From the NCBI GenBank assembly GCA_018402685.1, contig JAGYIJ010000002.1:310001-374000 (forward strand): DNA of 64,000 nt. Direction: 5' to 3'. The notes under the pieces are model-generated. The model was not told where the DNA came from, searched no databases, and was given only the letters and a program-made list of their open reading frames with translations. This document shows positions 22,146 to 31,795 of this stretch, one piece after another (positions within the stretch are counted from its first letter, which is position 1; the number at the start of each line of letters is the position of its first letter). The DNA is from Aquiluna sp. (GTDB lineage Bacteria > Actinomycetota > Actinomycetes > Actinomycetales > Microbacteriaceae). The position numbers and the translations under genes were made by a program.

Positions 22146-23825
22146 TCGCGAGTCAGGCGGCGATAGGTGGAGCGGTGAGGCTTTGCTGCCTCCGCACCCA
22201 ATCGCTCAATCTTGTTGTCCTCATAGGCCTGGAAGTTACCCTCAAACCAATACCAGTTATCTGGGTTCTCCTCGGTCCCCTCATAGGACAGGATGTGGGT
22301 GGCAACCCGGTCCAAGAACCAGCGATCGTGTGTGATGACCACGGCGCAGCCTGGGAACTCCAACAAGGCATTTTCCAAAGACGCAAGAGTTTCGACATCC
22401 AGGTCGTTGGTGGGCTCATCCAAAAGCAACAGGTTTCCGCCCTGCTTCAAGGTCAAAGCTAGGTTCAAACGGTTTCGCTCTCCACCAGATAGCACCCCAG
22501 CCTTTTTCTGCTGGTCGGCACCCTTGAAACCAAAGGCTGCAACATATGCCCTCGATGGCATCTCCACCTGACCGACCTGCATGTAGTCAAGACCCTCGGA
22601 GACAACCTCCCAGAGAGTCTTGTTCGGGTCGATGCCCTCGCGGGACTGGTCAACATACGAAATCTTTACTGTTTCGCCAATCTTGAGCTCTCCCGAGTCC
22701 AGCTCGTGAAGACCGGTGATGCACTTAAACAGTGTCGACTTACCAACACCGTTTGGCCCAATGATTCCGACAATGCCGTTTCTTGGAAGAGTAAAACTCA
22801 AATTTGAAAACAGCGGCCTGTCATCAAAACCCTTAGAAATGTTCTTGGCTTCAATGACGACATTTCCAAGACGCGGGCCCGGCGGGATTTGAATCTCCTC
22901 GAAGTCCAGCTTTCTGGTCTTCTCGGCCTCGGTTGCCATCTCTTCATACCTGGCAAGCCTGGCCTTTGACTTGGTCTGCTTCGCCTTCGGGGTTGATCTA
23001 ACCCAAGCCAGTTCGTCCTGCAGGCGCTTGGCGAGCTTGGCATCTTTTTTGCCAGCAACATTCAAACGCTCGGCCTTTTTCTCCAAGTAGGTCGAGTAGT
23101 TACCCTCGTATGGGTAGGCGCGACCGCGATCTAGCTCCAGAATCCACTCGGCGACATTGTCCAGGAAGTAGCGATCGTGAGTAACAGCCAATACCGCACC
23201 TGGATACTTAGCCAAGTGCTGCTCTAGCCAGAGCACGCTCTCGGCATCTAGGTGGTTTGTGGGCTCATCTAGTAGCAACAGGTCAGGCTTTTGCAAAAGC
23301 AGCTTGCACAGCGCAACGCGACGCCTCTCACCACCGGAAAGGTGAGTGACGGCCTCGTCTCCCGGAGGGCAACGAAGGGCGTCCATTGCCTGCTCCAACT
23401 GGTTCTCGAGATCCCAGCCATCGGCTGCGTCAATCTCTTCTTGAAGTGTTCCCATCTCTGCCAACAAGGTGTCGTAATCGGCATCCGGGTTAGCGAGTTC
23501 GGCGCTGATCTCGTTGAAGCGGTCAATCTTTGCCATCAATGGAGCAACGGCCTCCTGGACGTTGCCCAAGACGGTCTTCTCTTCATTCAGTGGCGGCTCC
23601 TGCATCAGCATGCCGACGCTGAACCCCGGAGCTCAGCCTTGCCTCACCATTTGATGGATTGTCGATGCCGGCCATGATCTTTAGAACCGATGACTTACCG
23701 GCACCGTTTGGACCAACGACTCCGATCTTTGCGCCCGGGTAAAAGGCGAGGGTGACATCGTCCAAGATGACCTTGTCGCCATGGGCTTTGCGAGCCTTGA
23801 TCATCTGATAAATAAATTCAGCCAA
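22142..23825 (-). CDS. ettA: Energy-dependent translational throttle A (ABC-F), one +1 frameshift
   Basis: ABC-F ATPase that binds the ribosomal E site and gates the first elongation steps according to energy status. Two ABC domains: Walker A GPNGAGKS (about residues 39-46) and GPNGVGKST, signatures LSGGERRRV and LSGGERNRL, Walker B LLLDEPTNHL and LLLDEPTNDL. The family N-terminus MAEFIYQMIKARKAHGDK is clear. The frame breaks at 23624-23627 (CCCC, one base too many), restoring SSGFSVGMLMQEP. Repaired length is 560 aa, exactly the EttA norm. It is separated from ssb by a terminator. Confidence 0.93.
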
Positions 23826-23859
23826 AGTGCTACCAATCCTGGATTGCGATACGCGAGAG

Positions 23860-23902
23860 AAAACCCCTCTCCGACAATGGAGTTTAGCCGAAGAGGGGTT
23901 TT
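23860..23902 (-). terminator. Bidirectional rho-independent terminator between ssb and ettA
   Basis: Perfect 11-bp inverted repeat AAAACCCCTCT/AGAGGGGTTTT around a 21-base loop, with a T run on either strand. It follows the ssb stop codon (minus strand) and precedes ettA, so it most likely ends the ssb transcript. Confidence 0.8.
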
Positions 23903-23960
23903 GGGTAGGCCGGGTAGCAGTGGGAATTGGGGGGCGCCGCTTATCCCGGCCAGACAGAGG

Positions 23961-24368
23961 TTAAGCCGGTTGTAGCTCAACCTCCGATTCTTCTTCCTCG
24001 GGATCGGGACTGTGAGTGGTTCTTTCGAAGCTTGAGACGCCAAACATTAGATCGTGCCCAATTGACTGGGCGTCAATCTCGACCGCGGTGCCATTGCGCT
24101 CACCGTTGTCCCAGTCGCGAATCTTGAGCTTGCCCCGAACAATTACTCGGTCACCCTTGACGATCGACTGGGCGGCGTGGTCGCCCAGTTTCCGATAGCA
24201 GTGAACCGAATACCAGTTGGGCTGAGTCTCCTCCCAGCGCTCTGTTTCGGGATTGAACTTGCGCCCGACCGATGCCATTCGGAAGGAGGTGATGTTGAGA
24301 TCTGGGTTGGGGTTAGTCACCTTTGGATCGGTGGCGACGAAACCGGTGACGGCAATGATGTCTGTCAT
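23961..24368 (-). CDS. ssb: Single-stranded DNA-binding protein, short form
   Basis: OB-fold protein of 135 aa. ITSFRMASVGRKFNPET, NWYSVHCYRKLG and VKGDRVIVRGKL match actinobacterial SSB/SsbB paralogues. The C-terminus is acidic (DPEEEESEVELQPA) but lacks the DDIPF tip of the replicative SSB, pointing to the secondary SsbB-like form. ATG 24368 has AAAGG six bases upstream. A DnaA-box-like site lies 75 bp upstream and a terminator follows. Confidence 0.88.
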   Translation of the reverse strand: MTDIIAVTGFVATDPKVTNPNPDLNITSFRMASVGRKFNPETERWEETQPNWYSVHCYRKLGDHAAQSIVKGDRVIVRGKLKIRDWDNGERNGTAVEIDAQSIGHDLMFGVSSFERTTHSPDPEEEESEVELQPA

Positions 24369-24441
24369 GGCTGACCTTTCTGATAGTTGGTCAGCACAGC
24401 ATCTCAAGCGTGAAAAGTAATCGAAAGGGGTTTTTGAAATC

Positions 24442-24450
24442 TGTGGATAA
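24442..24450 (-). promoter_or_regulatory. Consensus DnaA box upstream of ssb
   Basis: TTATCCACA on the minus strand, a perfect match to the DnaA box. It is single, about 75 bp upstream of the ssb start in the ssb-msrA gap, so it is not an origin but could be a DnaA regulatory site. A chance 9-mer match is possible. Confidence 0.4.
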
Positions 24451-24470
24451 CTTTGGGAAAAAGTTAGATG

Positions 24471-24992
24471 TTAGGCCAAAAGCGTGGAGAACTTCGCTCT
24501 AACTTTGGAGACCTTTGGCGCAACCACTGCGACGCAGTAGCCCTGGTCGGGGTTCTTTTCGAAGAAGTCCTGGTGGTATTCCTCAGCTGGGTAGAGATCT
24601 CTCAGCGGCACCACCTCGGTGACGATATCGTCTCCCCACATTTCCTTGGCGCGCTCGATGGCAGCCTCAAAGATTTCTTTTTGCTCGGGGCCTTGATAGA
24701 ACATGGCACTGCGGTACTGGGTGCCAACGTCGTTGCCCTGGCGATTGAGCTGGGTGGGGTCGTGCAGGGTGAAGAAAATGTCCAGAATTTGCTCTTGGGT
24801 GATCACTTCGGGGTCGAATGTCACAGAGACCACCTCGGCATGTGAGGTGTTGCCGTTACACACCGCTTCGTAGTTCGCGGTCTCCTTGGCTCCACCGGTG
24901 TAACCGCAGGTCACATCAGAGATCCCGCGGAACTGGACGTAGGCAGAATCAAGACACCAAAAACACCCGCCACCAAGCACAAAAGTTTCCAT
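24471..24992 (-). CDS. msrA: Peptide methionine sulfoxide reductase A
   Basis: Reduces the S-form of methionine sulfoxide in oxidised proteins. The catalytic motif GCFWC puts the nucleophilic Cys at residue 10; EVVSVTFDP, THDPTQLNRQGNDVGTQYR (in part) and YPAEEYHQDFF are all family-typical. 173 aa, intact. TAGTTT eight bases before the ATG would fit a leaderless transcript. Divergent from the DMT transporter and near thioredoxin, the usual reductant for MsrA. Confidence 0.94.
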   Translation of the reverse strand: METFVLGGGCFWCLDSAYVQFRGISDVTCGYTGGAKETANYEAVCNGNTSHAEVVSVTFDPEVITQEQILDIFFTLHDPTQLNRQGNDVGTQYRSAMFYQGPEQKEIFEAAIERAKEMWGDDIVTEVVPLRDLYPAEEYHQDFFEKNPDQGYCVAVVAPKVSKVRAKFSTLLA

Positions 24993-25056
24993 ATCTATCT
25001 AAACTACATTGGCTGGTGGTTTGATTCCTGATAAGTGCCAGCCAGAAAGAGCAGAA

Positions 25057-25995
25057 TTGAGCCAGAAGCACCCAACGCTTGGTGTTTTATATGCCTTAGC
25101 CGCAGCACTTTTATTCGGCGTAAACGCCTCCACAACCAAAGTCATTATCGAATCGGGGATTAGCCCCGAGATGGTGGTCTTTGTCCGCTCCCTAACCGCA
25201 GGGATAATTGCACTGGTATGGGCACTCATAGCCAACCCCAGACTGCTCAAGGTTCCTAGGAAACTAATTCCAACCCTGATCCTGTTGGGGATAGTCGGGG
25301 TTGGAATGCTGCAGTGGACATACTCACTCGCGGTCACCTACCTACCGATTGGCGTGGCGCTTCTGATCGAGTACACAGCCGTGTTGTGGGTGCCGATCAT
25401 TGCTCTGGTGTTTTTCAAAGAAAAAGTAAAACGGCAGATCTGGCTTGGCGCAGCCTTGGTGCTCGGTGGCCTTGCGGTTGTGGGACAGGTTTGGGATTCA
25501 CAGCTGGATCCGGTCGGAGTGTTCTTTGGCTTTGCCGCAGCGGCTTCACTCACCACCTATTTCATTACCGGAGAGCGCATCCAGCGGCACCTGCCAACCA
25601 ATGTTGTGATGACCTACGGCATGGCAATCGCCACCCTCATCTTCTTGATTGCCTCGGATTTGGGAAGCTTCGATTTCGGAAAACTTGATCTCGCGGTTGA
25701 CCTAAGTGGGAACCTCGCAGGCTTTAGCGCTCCGCTCTGGGCAATGTTCATCTTTATGGGCGTCACCGGATCGTTTATGCCAATGGCTTTTAGCTACCTG
25801 GCGCTTCGTCACCTGAGTGCAACCGTGGTGGGAGTGGTTGCAACCTTGGAGACAGTGACAGCCGCAGTCATTGCACTTTTGTGGCTTGGGGAGGCGATTA
25901 GCACGACCCAGGCCCTGGGAAGTATGGTGGTTATCGCAGGAATCCTGTTAGCGCAAACCGCGCGTAAACAAAAAACAGTGAAAGTAGTTGATTAG
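25057..25995 (+). CDS. EamA/DMT-superfamily transporter
   Basis: About 312 aa with ten hydrophobic segments in two five-helix EamA repeats. Pattern pieces: YALAAALLFGVNASTTKV, ALLIEYTAVLWVPIIALVFFKE and the second-half ATVVGVVATLETVTAAVIALLWLGE (in part). These proteins export amino acids or other metabolites; substrate unknown. TTG 25057 is preferred (AAAGAG upstream, leaves room for the msrA promoter), though the frame is open from a TTG at 25009. The stop lies just upstream of trxA. Confidence 0.82.
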   Translation: MSQKHPTLGVLYALAAALLFGVNASTTKVIIESGISPEMVVFVRSLTAGIIALVWALIANPRLLKVPRKLIPTLILLGIVGVGMLQWTYSLAVTYLPIGVALLIEYTAVLWVPIIALVFFKEKVKRQIWLGAALVLGGLAVVGQVWDSQLDPVGVFFGFAAAASLTTYFITGERIQRHLPTNVVMTYGMAIATLIFLIASDLGSFDFGKLDLAVDLSGNLAGFSAPLWAMFIFMGVTGSFMPMAFSYLALRHLSATVVGVVATLETVTAAVIALLWLGEAISTTQALGSMVVIAGILLAQTARKQKTVKVVD

Positions 25996-25998
25996 TTT
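25993..25998 (+). promoter_or_regulatory. Candidate -10 of a leaderless trxA transcript
   Basis: TAGTTT lies exactly seven bases before ATG 26006, with no SD in between. Actinobacterial leaderless mRNAs have this geometry. Position-based inference. Confidence 0.35.
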
Positions 25999-26005
25999 GG
26001 CAACA

Positions 26006-26365
26006 ATGGAGCTCACCCTCGAAACCTTCGAGTCGACCGTGGCAAAAGAAGGAATCACCTTCGTCGACTTCTGGGCCGAATGGTGCGGACCTTGCAAGAT
26101 GTTTGGTCCAATCTTCGAAAAGGCCTCTGAGGACAATCCAGAGATCACCTTTGCGAAGGTTGACACCGAGGCGCAGCAGCAGCTAGCCGGCATGGCTGGA
26201 ATCTCCTCGATTCCAACCCTGATGATTTTCCGCGATGGAATCCTTTTGTTTAACCAGGCCGGCGCATTGCCCGGTCCAGCACTCGAAGACCTAATCGGCA
26301 AGGTGCAGGAAATCAACATGGACGAAGTCCGCGCCGAAATCGCCAAAGAAAAACCGGCGGAGTAG
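26006..26365 (+). CDS. trxA: Thioredoxin
   Basis: Thiol-disulfide oxidoreductase with WCGPC at residues 26-30 (Cys27, Cys30), preceded by FVDFWAE and followed by the cis-proline motif SSIPTLMIF. 119 aa from ATG 26006; in-frame TTG starts lie at 25997 and 25988. The C-terminal tail after the thioredoxin fold (MDEVRAEIAKEKPAE) is a modest extension seen in related actinobacteria. It overlaps or abuts the end of the DMT gene. Confidence 0.92.
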   Translation: MELTLETFESTVAKEGITFVDFWAEWCGPCKMFGPIFEKASEDNPEITFAKVDTEAQQQLAGMAGISSIPTLMIFRDGILLFNQAGALPGPALEDLIGKVQEINMDEVRAEIAKEKPAE

Positions 26366-26376
26366 CAACCAACAGC

Positions 26377-26610
26377 ATGCGCAACAACTCGCTTGCCATG
26401 CTGGCAACCATCACCTCAATAGGCATTCTGGCCTGGTGGGTTGGTTTTTTTGACCCCGAAACCTGCTCTCCAGATGCCCAGGTTGAGGGCTGGACGTCTT
26501 GTGAATCAATCGCTCAGGAGCGCAACATTGCGCTAGCGCTACTTATTGGAATAACGGTCTTCGCAATAGCCGTCACTACCTATAGCGCATACAGGAAACG
26601 TAAGCGCTAG
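26377..26610 (+). CDS. Small two-helix membrane protein, unknown
   Basis: 77 aa: a hydrophobic helix at about residues 8-24 (MLATITSIGILAWWVGFF), a short loop with two cysteines (Cys31, Cys43) in FDPETCSPDAQVEGWTSCES, a second helix at about 50-68, and a basic tail YRKRKR. The two loop cysteines could form a disulfide outside the membrane. It is 11 bp after trxA, so probably co-transcribed with it. No family recognised. The stop shares CTAG with ald. Confidence 0.55.
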   Translation: MRNNSLAMLATITSIGILAWWVGFFDPETCSPDAQVEGWTSCESIAQERNIALALLIGITVFAIAVTTYSAYRKRKR

Positions 26611-27722
26611 AGAACCTCAGCCAAGTTTGCAGTTTCATACTCGCTAAAGACATCAGAGACCGCCTTGTAGACGATCTTGCCCTCGTGCACGTTCAGCCCC
26701 AGCGCGAGCGATGCATCATCGCTAAGCGCCTTTTTCCAGCCCTTTGAGGCAATCGCAATCACGTAGGGAAGCGTGGCATTGGTGAGTGCTCTGGTCGAGG
26801 TTGCTGGAACCGCTCCGGGCATGTTTGCCACGCAGTAGTAAATGGTGTCGTGCACCATGAAAGTTGGGTCATCGTGGGTGGTGGGTCTGGAGTGTTCAAA
26901 GCAGCCACCCTGATCGATTGCGATGTCCACCAGCACGGCGCCCTTTTTCATGGTCTTGACCATCGCATCGGTAACGAGCTTTGGAGCCTTCTCGCCAGGA
27001 ATCAACACCGAACCGATCACCAAATCAGCATCCTTGAGCTGCTCGGCGATCTCGTAACCGGTTGAAACCCTGGTCTGCACCTGACCGTTGAATCTGGCAT
27101 CCAGTTCACGCAATCTTGGGATGGAAAGATCAATCACTGTGACATCGGCTCCCATGCCGTTTGCCACAAACGCAGCCTCGGTGCCGGCAACACCACCACC
27201 GATCACAACGACCTTGGCCCTTGGAGTTCCTGGCACGCCACCCATCAAGACCCCTGTGCCGCCATTGAACTTCATCAGCTGGTTCGCACCAATCTGAGAA
27301 GAGAGCCTCCCGGCAACCTCACTCATTGGTTGCAATAGCGGTAGCGATCGGTTTGGAAGCTGAACTGTTTCGTAGGAGATTGCAGTTGTTCCGGATTTCA
27401 CAATCGCATCGGTGCAATCCTTAGATGCCGCAAGGTGCAAGAAGGTAAACAGCACCTGACCTTCTCGCATCAGAGAGTATTCGGCAGCAATTGGCTCTTT
27501 TACCTTCACGATCATCTCGGCCTTGGCCCAAACATCCTGTGGGGTTGCGCTCAGGCTCGCTCCGGCTGAAACATACTCGGCATCTTCAAAACCAGAACCA
27601 ACACCAGCGCCTGCCTCGATCAGCACCTGGTGCCCTCGAGAGACGAGCTCGTGAACCCCAGCCGGGGTCATCGCAACGCGATTTTCGTTGTTCTTGATTT
27701 CCTTCGGGACACCAACCAGCAT
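26607..27722 (-). CDS. ald: Alanine dehydrogenase
   Basis: NAD-dependent interconversion of L-alanine and pyruvate plus ammonia. [20 protein letters not shown] is the diagnostic N-terminus; the Rossmann motif [20 protein letters not shown] (in part) and the C-terminal [20 protein letters not shown] region are present. ATG 27722 is chosen: GGAG five bases upstream. 371 aa, the family length. Divergent from the Lrp-type regulator, which matches the ald-aldR arrangement of other actinobacteria. Confidence 0.95.
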   Translation of the reverse strand: MLVGVPKEIKNNENRVAMTPAGVHELVSRGHQVLIEAGAGVGSGFEDAEYVSAGASLSATPQDVWAKAEMIVKVKEPIAAEYSLMREGQVLFTFLHLAASKDCTDAIVKSGTTAISYETVQLPNRSLPLLQPMSEVAGRLSSQIGANQLMKFNGGTGVLMGGVPGTPRAKVVVIGGGVAGTEAAFVANGMGADVTVIDLSIPRLRELDARFNGQVQTRVSTGYEIAEQLKDADLVIGSVLIPGEKAPKLVTDAMVKTMKKGAVLVDIAIDQGGCFEHSRPTTHDDPTFMVHDTIYYCVANMPGAVPATSTRALTNATLPYVIAIASKGWKKALSDDASLALGLNVHEGKIVYKAVSDVFSEYETANLAEVL

Positions 27723-27844
27723 TTTTGCTCCTTCAACAATTACGCTAATAATCACAACATCTTCGACACTTATGCCACTAAATCGAATAATCTTCTTGAA
27801 ACTTAGTAAATAACTCTAATTAGTTCGGATTGAAGGAAAGTCTC

Positions 27845-28321
27845 ATGGAGAATTCGAAGAATATTCAGCCCCAGCTGGATGGTGTTGACAGAGAGATTTT
27901 GAAGGAGCTCTCTCGCAATGCCCGCATCTCAAATGCAGAGTTGGCCGCCAAGGTTGGGATTGCCCCCTCCACCTGTCTTGGCAGAGTCAAAACCCTTGTC
28001 GAGCAGCGCGTGATTCGCAGCTTCAGCGCCGAGATCTCACCCGCCTCTCTCGGCCTAGAACTGCAGGCTGTGATATCAGTGACGCTGAGAGCTGGAGCAA
28101 GAGCGAACCTCGCGGCATTCATGCAGTCGATGCGTGAGCACCCACAGGTGATTCAGGTGTTCTTCCTAGGAGGCGCAGAGGACTTTTTGGTTCACGTTGC
28201 CGTGAGAAATTCTGAAGAAATCAGAGAGTTTGTTCTAGAGCAACTGAGCAACAACGCCTCGGTTGCCAACACCAGAACCAACATAGTTTTCGAGCACTCT
28301 CACAAGGGTCCAATTAGCTAG
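27845..28321 (+). CDS. Lrp/AsnC-family transcriptional regulator (AldR-like)
   Basis: 158 aa from ATG 27845 (AAGGA seven bases upstream). N-terminal winged HTH (DREILKELSRNARISNAELA, KVGIAPSTCLGRV) and C-terminal RAM effector domain (VIQVFFLGGAEDFLVHVAV). Such proteins sense amino acids. It is divergent from ald, as AldR is in mycobacteria, and is also the first gene of the plus-strand run into the decarboxylase and agmatine genes. It may control both sides. Confidence 0.88.
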   Translation: MENSKNIQPQLDGVDREILKELSRNARISNAELAAKVGIAPSTCLGRVKTLVEQRVIRSFSAEISPASLGLELQAVISVTLRAGARANLAAFMQSMREHPQVIQVFFLGGAEDFLVHVAVRNSEEIREFVLEQLSNNASVANTRTNIVFEHSHKGPIS

Positions 28322-28353
28322 AGTTGGGGAGCCAACAACCCAGGAGTCAATCG

Positions 28354-29726
28354 ATGCGTGACGGTGCGAGGATGCACACTCAGAGCCCCGAAACCAAGGA
28401 GCTCAGAAACCAGATATTGCAATACGCAATCGAACGCATGGACCTAGACCCAGCCCCACTAGATGCCCCACAAACCAAACAGTGGCTGGAACAAAACGTG
28501 CCGCAAACCATCACCGAGTCAGGTGTTGGCGGCCAGAAGGCCATGGAGATATTTGGCGAGCTATTGGCTCCTGCCACCATCTCGACCGACCACCCGAACT
28601 TTTTGAGCTTCATCCCAAATGCTCCGAGCGAAGCAGCTACTTTTTTTGACCTCGTGGTCTCCGCCTCTTCTATTTATGGCGGCTCCTGGATGGAGGGTTC
28701 AGGAGCGGTCTATGCCGAGAACCAGGTGCTGGAGTTCTTAGCCAAAGAAGTTGGGTTGCCAGAGGGCGCCGGTGGTCTGTTTGTGCAAGGTGGAACTCTG
28801 GGTAACCTCTCTGCTCTTGTAACAGCCCGTGAGGTTTTTAGACAAACCCACTCGCTACCCGATTCCACACCTTTGGCCGTGATCTGCAGCAAAGAGGCCC
28901 ACAGCTCTCTACTGGCAGTTGCCAAGGTAATGAACTTTGAGCTAGTAAAGGCAGAGGTTGACGAACTTGGAAAGCTCACTGGATTAGCGGTTCAAAAAGC
29001 ACTGCAGGCGATCAAGCGCGAAGGTGTTTGCGGTTGTCGCAACCGCTGGAACCACAAACTTTGGCATCGTCGATCGAATCGACGAGATAGCAAAAGTGAC
29101 CGCTGCCAATGACCTCTGGCTGCACATTGATGGCGCATATGGACTAGCCGGAATCCTGGACCCTGCAACCAAAGGACTGTTTGCCGGAATTGAGCACTGC
29201 GACAGCTTCATTGTCGATCCACACAAGTGGCTCTATGCACCATTCGATGCCTGCGCGCTGGTCTACAGAAACCCGAGTGCAGGCTAGAGCAGCTCACATG
29301 CAAAAGGGTGAATACCTGGAAGCACTAAACGACTCCCCTGACCACAACCCAGCCGACTACGGCTTTGGTCTAACCCGCAGAGTAAGAGGCCTGCCGCTGT
29401 GGTTCTCGATGGCCACCCACGGCATTCAGGCCTATCGCGATGCCATCGCGCTCAACAATCAGCTGGCCCAAGACATTGCCCAAGAAATAGGCCAACGGCC
29501 CTACCTAACACTGATTCGCGAACCAGAACTCTCGGTTGTGGTTTTTGAGCGAAACGGCTGGGATCAAAGCCAATATGACGCTTGGTCTGAACAGCTTCTC
29601 ACCTCAGGTGAAGCATTTGTGTTGCCCTCTAGCCACCTGGGAAGACCGAACCTGAGATTTGCAATCATCAACCCCAAGACCAGCTTCGAGGATCTCAAAA
29701 AGATCCTCGACTCACTGGAGGACTAA
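28354..29726 (+). CDS. PLP-dependent group II amino acid decarboxylase, two +1 frameshifts
   Basis: Fold-type I decarboxylase related to aromatic-L-amino-acid, glutamate and diaminobutyrate decarboxylases. SFIPNAPSEAATFFD, the PLP-phosphate region GGLFVQGGTLGNLSAL, HIDGAYGLAG and the lysine motif VDPHKWLYAPFDA are present. Frames break near 29023 (resuming VFAVVATAGTTNFG) and near 29275 (resuming QARAAHMQKGEYL), each a one-base insertion; repaired length is 456 aa. ATG 28354 has AGGAG seven bases upstream. It overlaps aguB by one base (TAATG). The substrate is not evident; its place before agmatine enzymes makes arginine or another amine precursor possible. Confidence 0.85.
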
Positions 29727-30719
29727 TGAAAATCACCAAGGTCGAAGCCCCAAAATCGCTCTCCAGGGTGAGAGAGCCTGAGCGCGCAACCATCAGGGTC
29801 GCAGCCATCCAGTTCAGCTGGCGTGAGAATCAAACCGAGCACCAAGAGATGATCGCTTCCGCGATTCGCAAAGCAGCTTCAGAGGGAGCGCAGGTCGTGT
29901 TCCTACCTGAACTAACCCTCTCTCGATACCCGGCAGACATTGTCCCCGAAGGATCCCCCATTGATACCGCAGAGGATCTTGGCTCAGGTCCAACCATGCA
30001 ACTGGTTTCCGGGCTCGCAAGAGAGCTAGAGATTTTTGTTCACGCCTCAGTTTTTGAAGACAGGAACTTTGATGACCAAAGAGGTCTCAACACCGCAATC
30101 ATTGTTGGGCCCGATGGAAAGCTAGTTGGGGCAACACCAAAGCTGCACATTCCGGTTACCGAAGGGTATTTCGAAGACTAGGTACTTTCAGCTCGGTCCA
30201 AACCACAACCCCTACCCCGTCTATGAACTGGGGCTAGCGGGAAGCCCAAGGATTGGGCTTCCAACCTGCTGGGATGAGTGGTTCCCGGAGGTCGCAAGGG
30301 CATATGGCCTAAACGGTGCGGACATCCTTTGCTATCCAACAGCCATTGGTTCAGAACCCGATCACCCAGATTTTGACACCGAACCACTTTGGCGGCAGGT
30401 GATCGTGTCGCACGCAATTGCAAACGGATTGTTCATTGTTGTGCCAAACAGGTTTGGCAATGAAGGCCGAATCGATTTCTACGGATCGAGTTTTATTGTC
30501 GATCCTTATGGCCGCATCCTCGCTCAAGCCGCTAGGGACACAGACGAGATCCTGATTGCAGATCTTGATCTCGACCAAAGACGAGACTGGTTAGAGCTGT
30601 TTCCATTTTTTGGCACCCGCAGGCCAGACACCTACGGGGTGCTAACCGAGCCACTTGTGAACGCCCGAACCAGCTCGGGTCAGGGCATTGAGGGCGGAAT
30701 CCCGGGACTAAAGCCATGA
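29726..30719 (+). CDS. aguB: Nitrilase-family N-carbamoylputrescine amidase, one +1 frameshift
   Basis: Carbon-nitrogen hydrolase with the Glu-Lys-Cys triad: E in FLPELTLSRY, K in TPKLHIPVTEGYF, C in PTCWDEWFPE. DEWFPE and the AGADILCYPTAIG-like segment (LNGADILCYPTAIG) resemble AguB. The frame breaks near 30179, where one T creates a stop; removing it gives YFEDRYFQLGPNHNPYPVY. Repaired length is 330 aa. Assignment as AguB rather than beta-ureidopropionase rests mainly on the adjacent agmatine deiminase, which overlaps it by four bases. Confidence 0.85.
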
Positions 30720-31717
30720 GATTTCCAGCAGAGTGGGAAGCACATGAGCGCACCTGGGTGGCCTTCCCCCACGCTGGCTACACCCTCGGTGACACCGAGG
30801 CAGCACAACTTGCGGCCAGGCAAACCTGGGCCAATGTTGCCAATGCTGCAAGCGAGTTCGAGAAGGTCTCGTGCGTGATAAACCCAGGCGATTACAAAAA
30901 CGCCAAGAAGTTTCTAAGCTCCGAGATCGAGATAGTCGAGATCGAAATCGATGACGGCTGGATCAGGGACTCTGGCCCCAGCTTCGTGATTGATAAAGAT
31001 CAGCTCAAGGCCGTGAACTGGGTCTTCAACGGCTGGGGAGCGCAGGATTGGGCAAGCTACAAAAAAGATGCCCTGATGGCAACAGCGGTTGCCAACCATC
31101 TCGGGGTGGAGGTTATTGATTCCAAGCTCACCAATGAGGGTGGCGGCTTTCACGTCAACGGCCAGGACACGGTGATGCTCACCAAGACCGTTCAGCTTGG
31201 CAAAGAGCGCAATCCCGGTTGGCCAATCGAAGAGGTTGAAAACGAAATACACGAAAAACTCGGCACCTCAAAGGCGATCTGGCTAGAGCGCGGACTAACC
31301 CGCGACTACGAGGAGTTTGGAACACTCGGGCACGTTGACATCGTCTCCTGCTTTGCCCCAGATGGCAGGGTGCTGATTCACGACCAGCAAAACCCCAATC
31401 ACCCTGACTACCCGGTTTCTGCAGAGGTTAGACAACTGTTCATCTCGGCGGGCTTCCAAGTTGTGAACATTCCGGCACCGGAAACCCTGAAGGACGCTCA
31501 CGGTTATGTGGATTACAGCTACATAAACCACTACGTGCTAAACGATGCCGTGTTGCTATGTGCGTTTGATGAAAAGCGGGACAAAGACGTCAAGGCAATG
31601 ATGCGAGATGTCTACCCCGGCAGGGAGATTGTGCTGCTGGATGCCAGAGAATTATTTGCTCGAGGAGGAGGAATTCACTGCATTACGCAACAGCAACCAG
31701 CTGTTTACCAAAAGTAG
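30716..31717 (+). CDS. aguA: Agmatine deiminase
   Basis: Hydrolyses agmatine to N-carbamoylputrescine and ammonia. MRFPAEWEAHERTWVAFPH is the family start; DDGWIRDSGPSFV, NEGGGFHVNG, GHVDIVSCFAPDGRVL and the nucleophile in GGGIHCITQQQP (Cys322) are all diagnostic. 333 aa, intact. It overlaps aguB (ATGA), so the two steps agmatine to putrescine are encoded together. The NMT1-type SBP gene follows 78 bp later. Confidence 0.94.
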   Translation: MRFPAEWEAHERTWVAFPHAGYTLGDTEAAQLAARQTWANVANAASEFEKVSCVINPGDYKNAKKFLSSEIEIVEIEIDDGWIRDSGPSFVIDKDQLKAVNWVFNGWGAQDWASYKKDALMATAVANHLGVEVIDSKLTNEGGGFHVNGQDTVMLTKTVQLGKERNPGWPIEEVENEIHEKLGTSKAIWLERGLTRDYEEFGTLGHVDIVSCFAPDGRVLIHDQQNPNHPDYPVSAEVRQLFISAGFQVVNIPAPETLKDAHGYVDYSYINHYVLNDAVLLCAFDEKRDKDVKAMMRDVYPGREIVLLDARELFARGGGIHCITQQQPAVYQK

Positions 31718-31795
31718 TGCTTTAATTCACGCAAAGGGGACGTACCAAGGACGCGATGTCTTCTTGACCTATACCTTCAAATCCGAAAGGCCATA

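Noticed and set aside
27723-27844. Specific operator for the Lrp-type regulator in the ald-lrp gap
   Set aside because: The gap is AT-rich and promoter-like but contains no convincing dyad to assign.
31718-31795. TPP or FMN riboswitch before the NMT1-type importer
   Set aside because: The 78-bp leader is too short and shows no riboswitch consensus.
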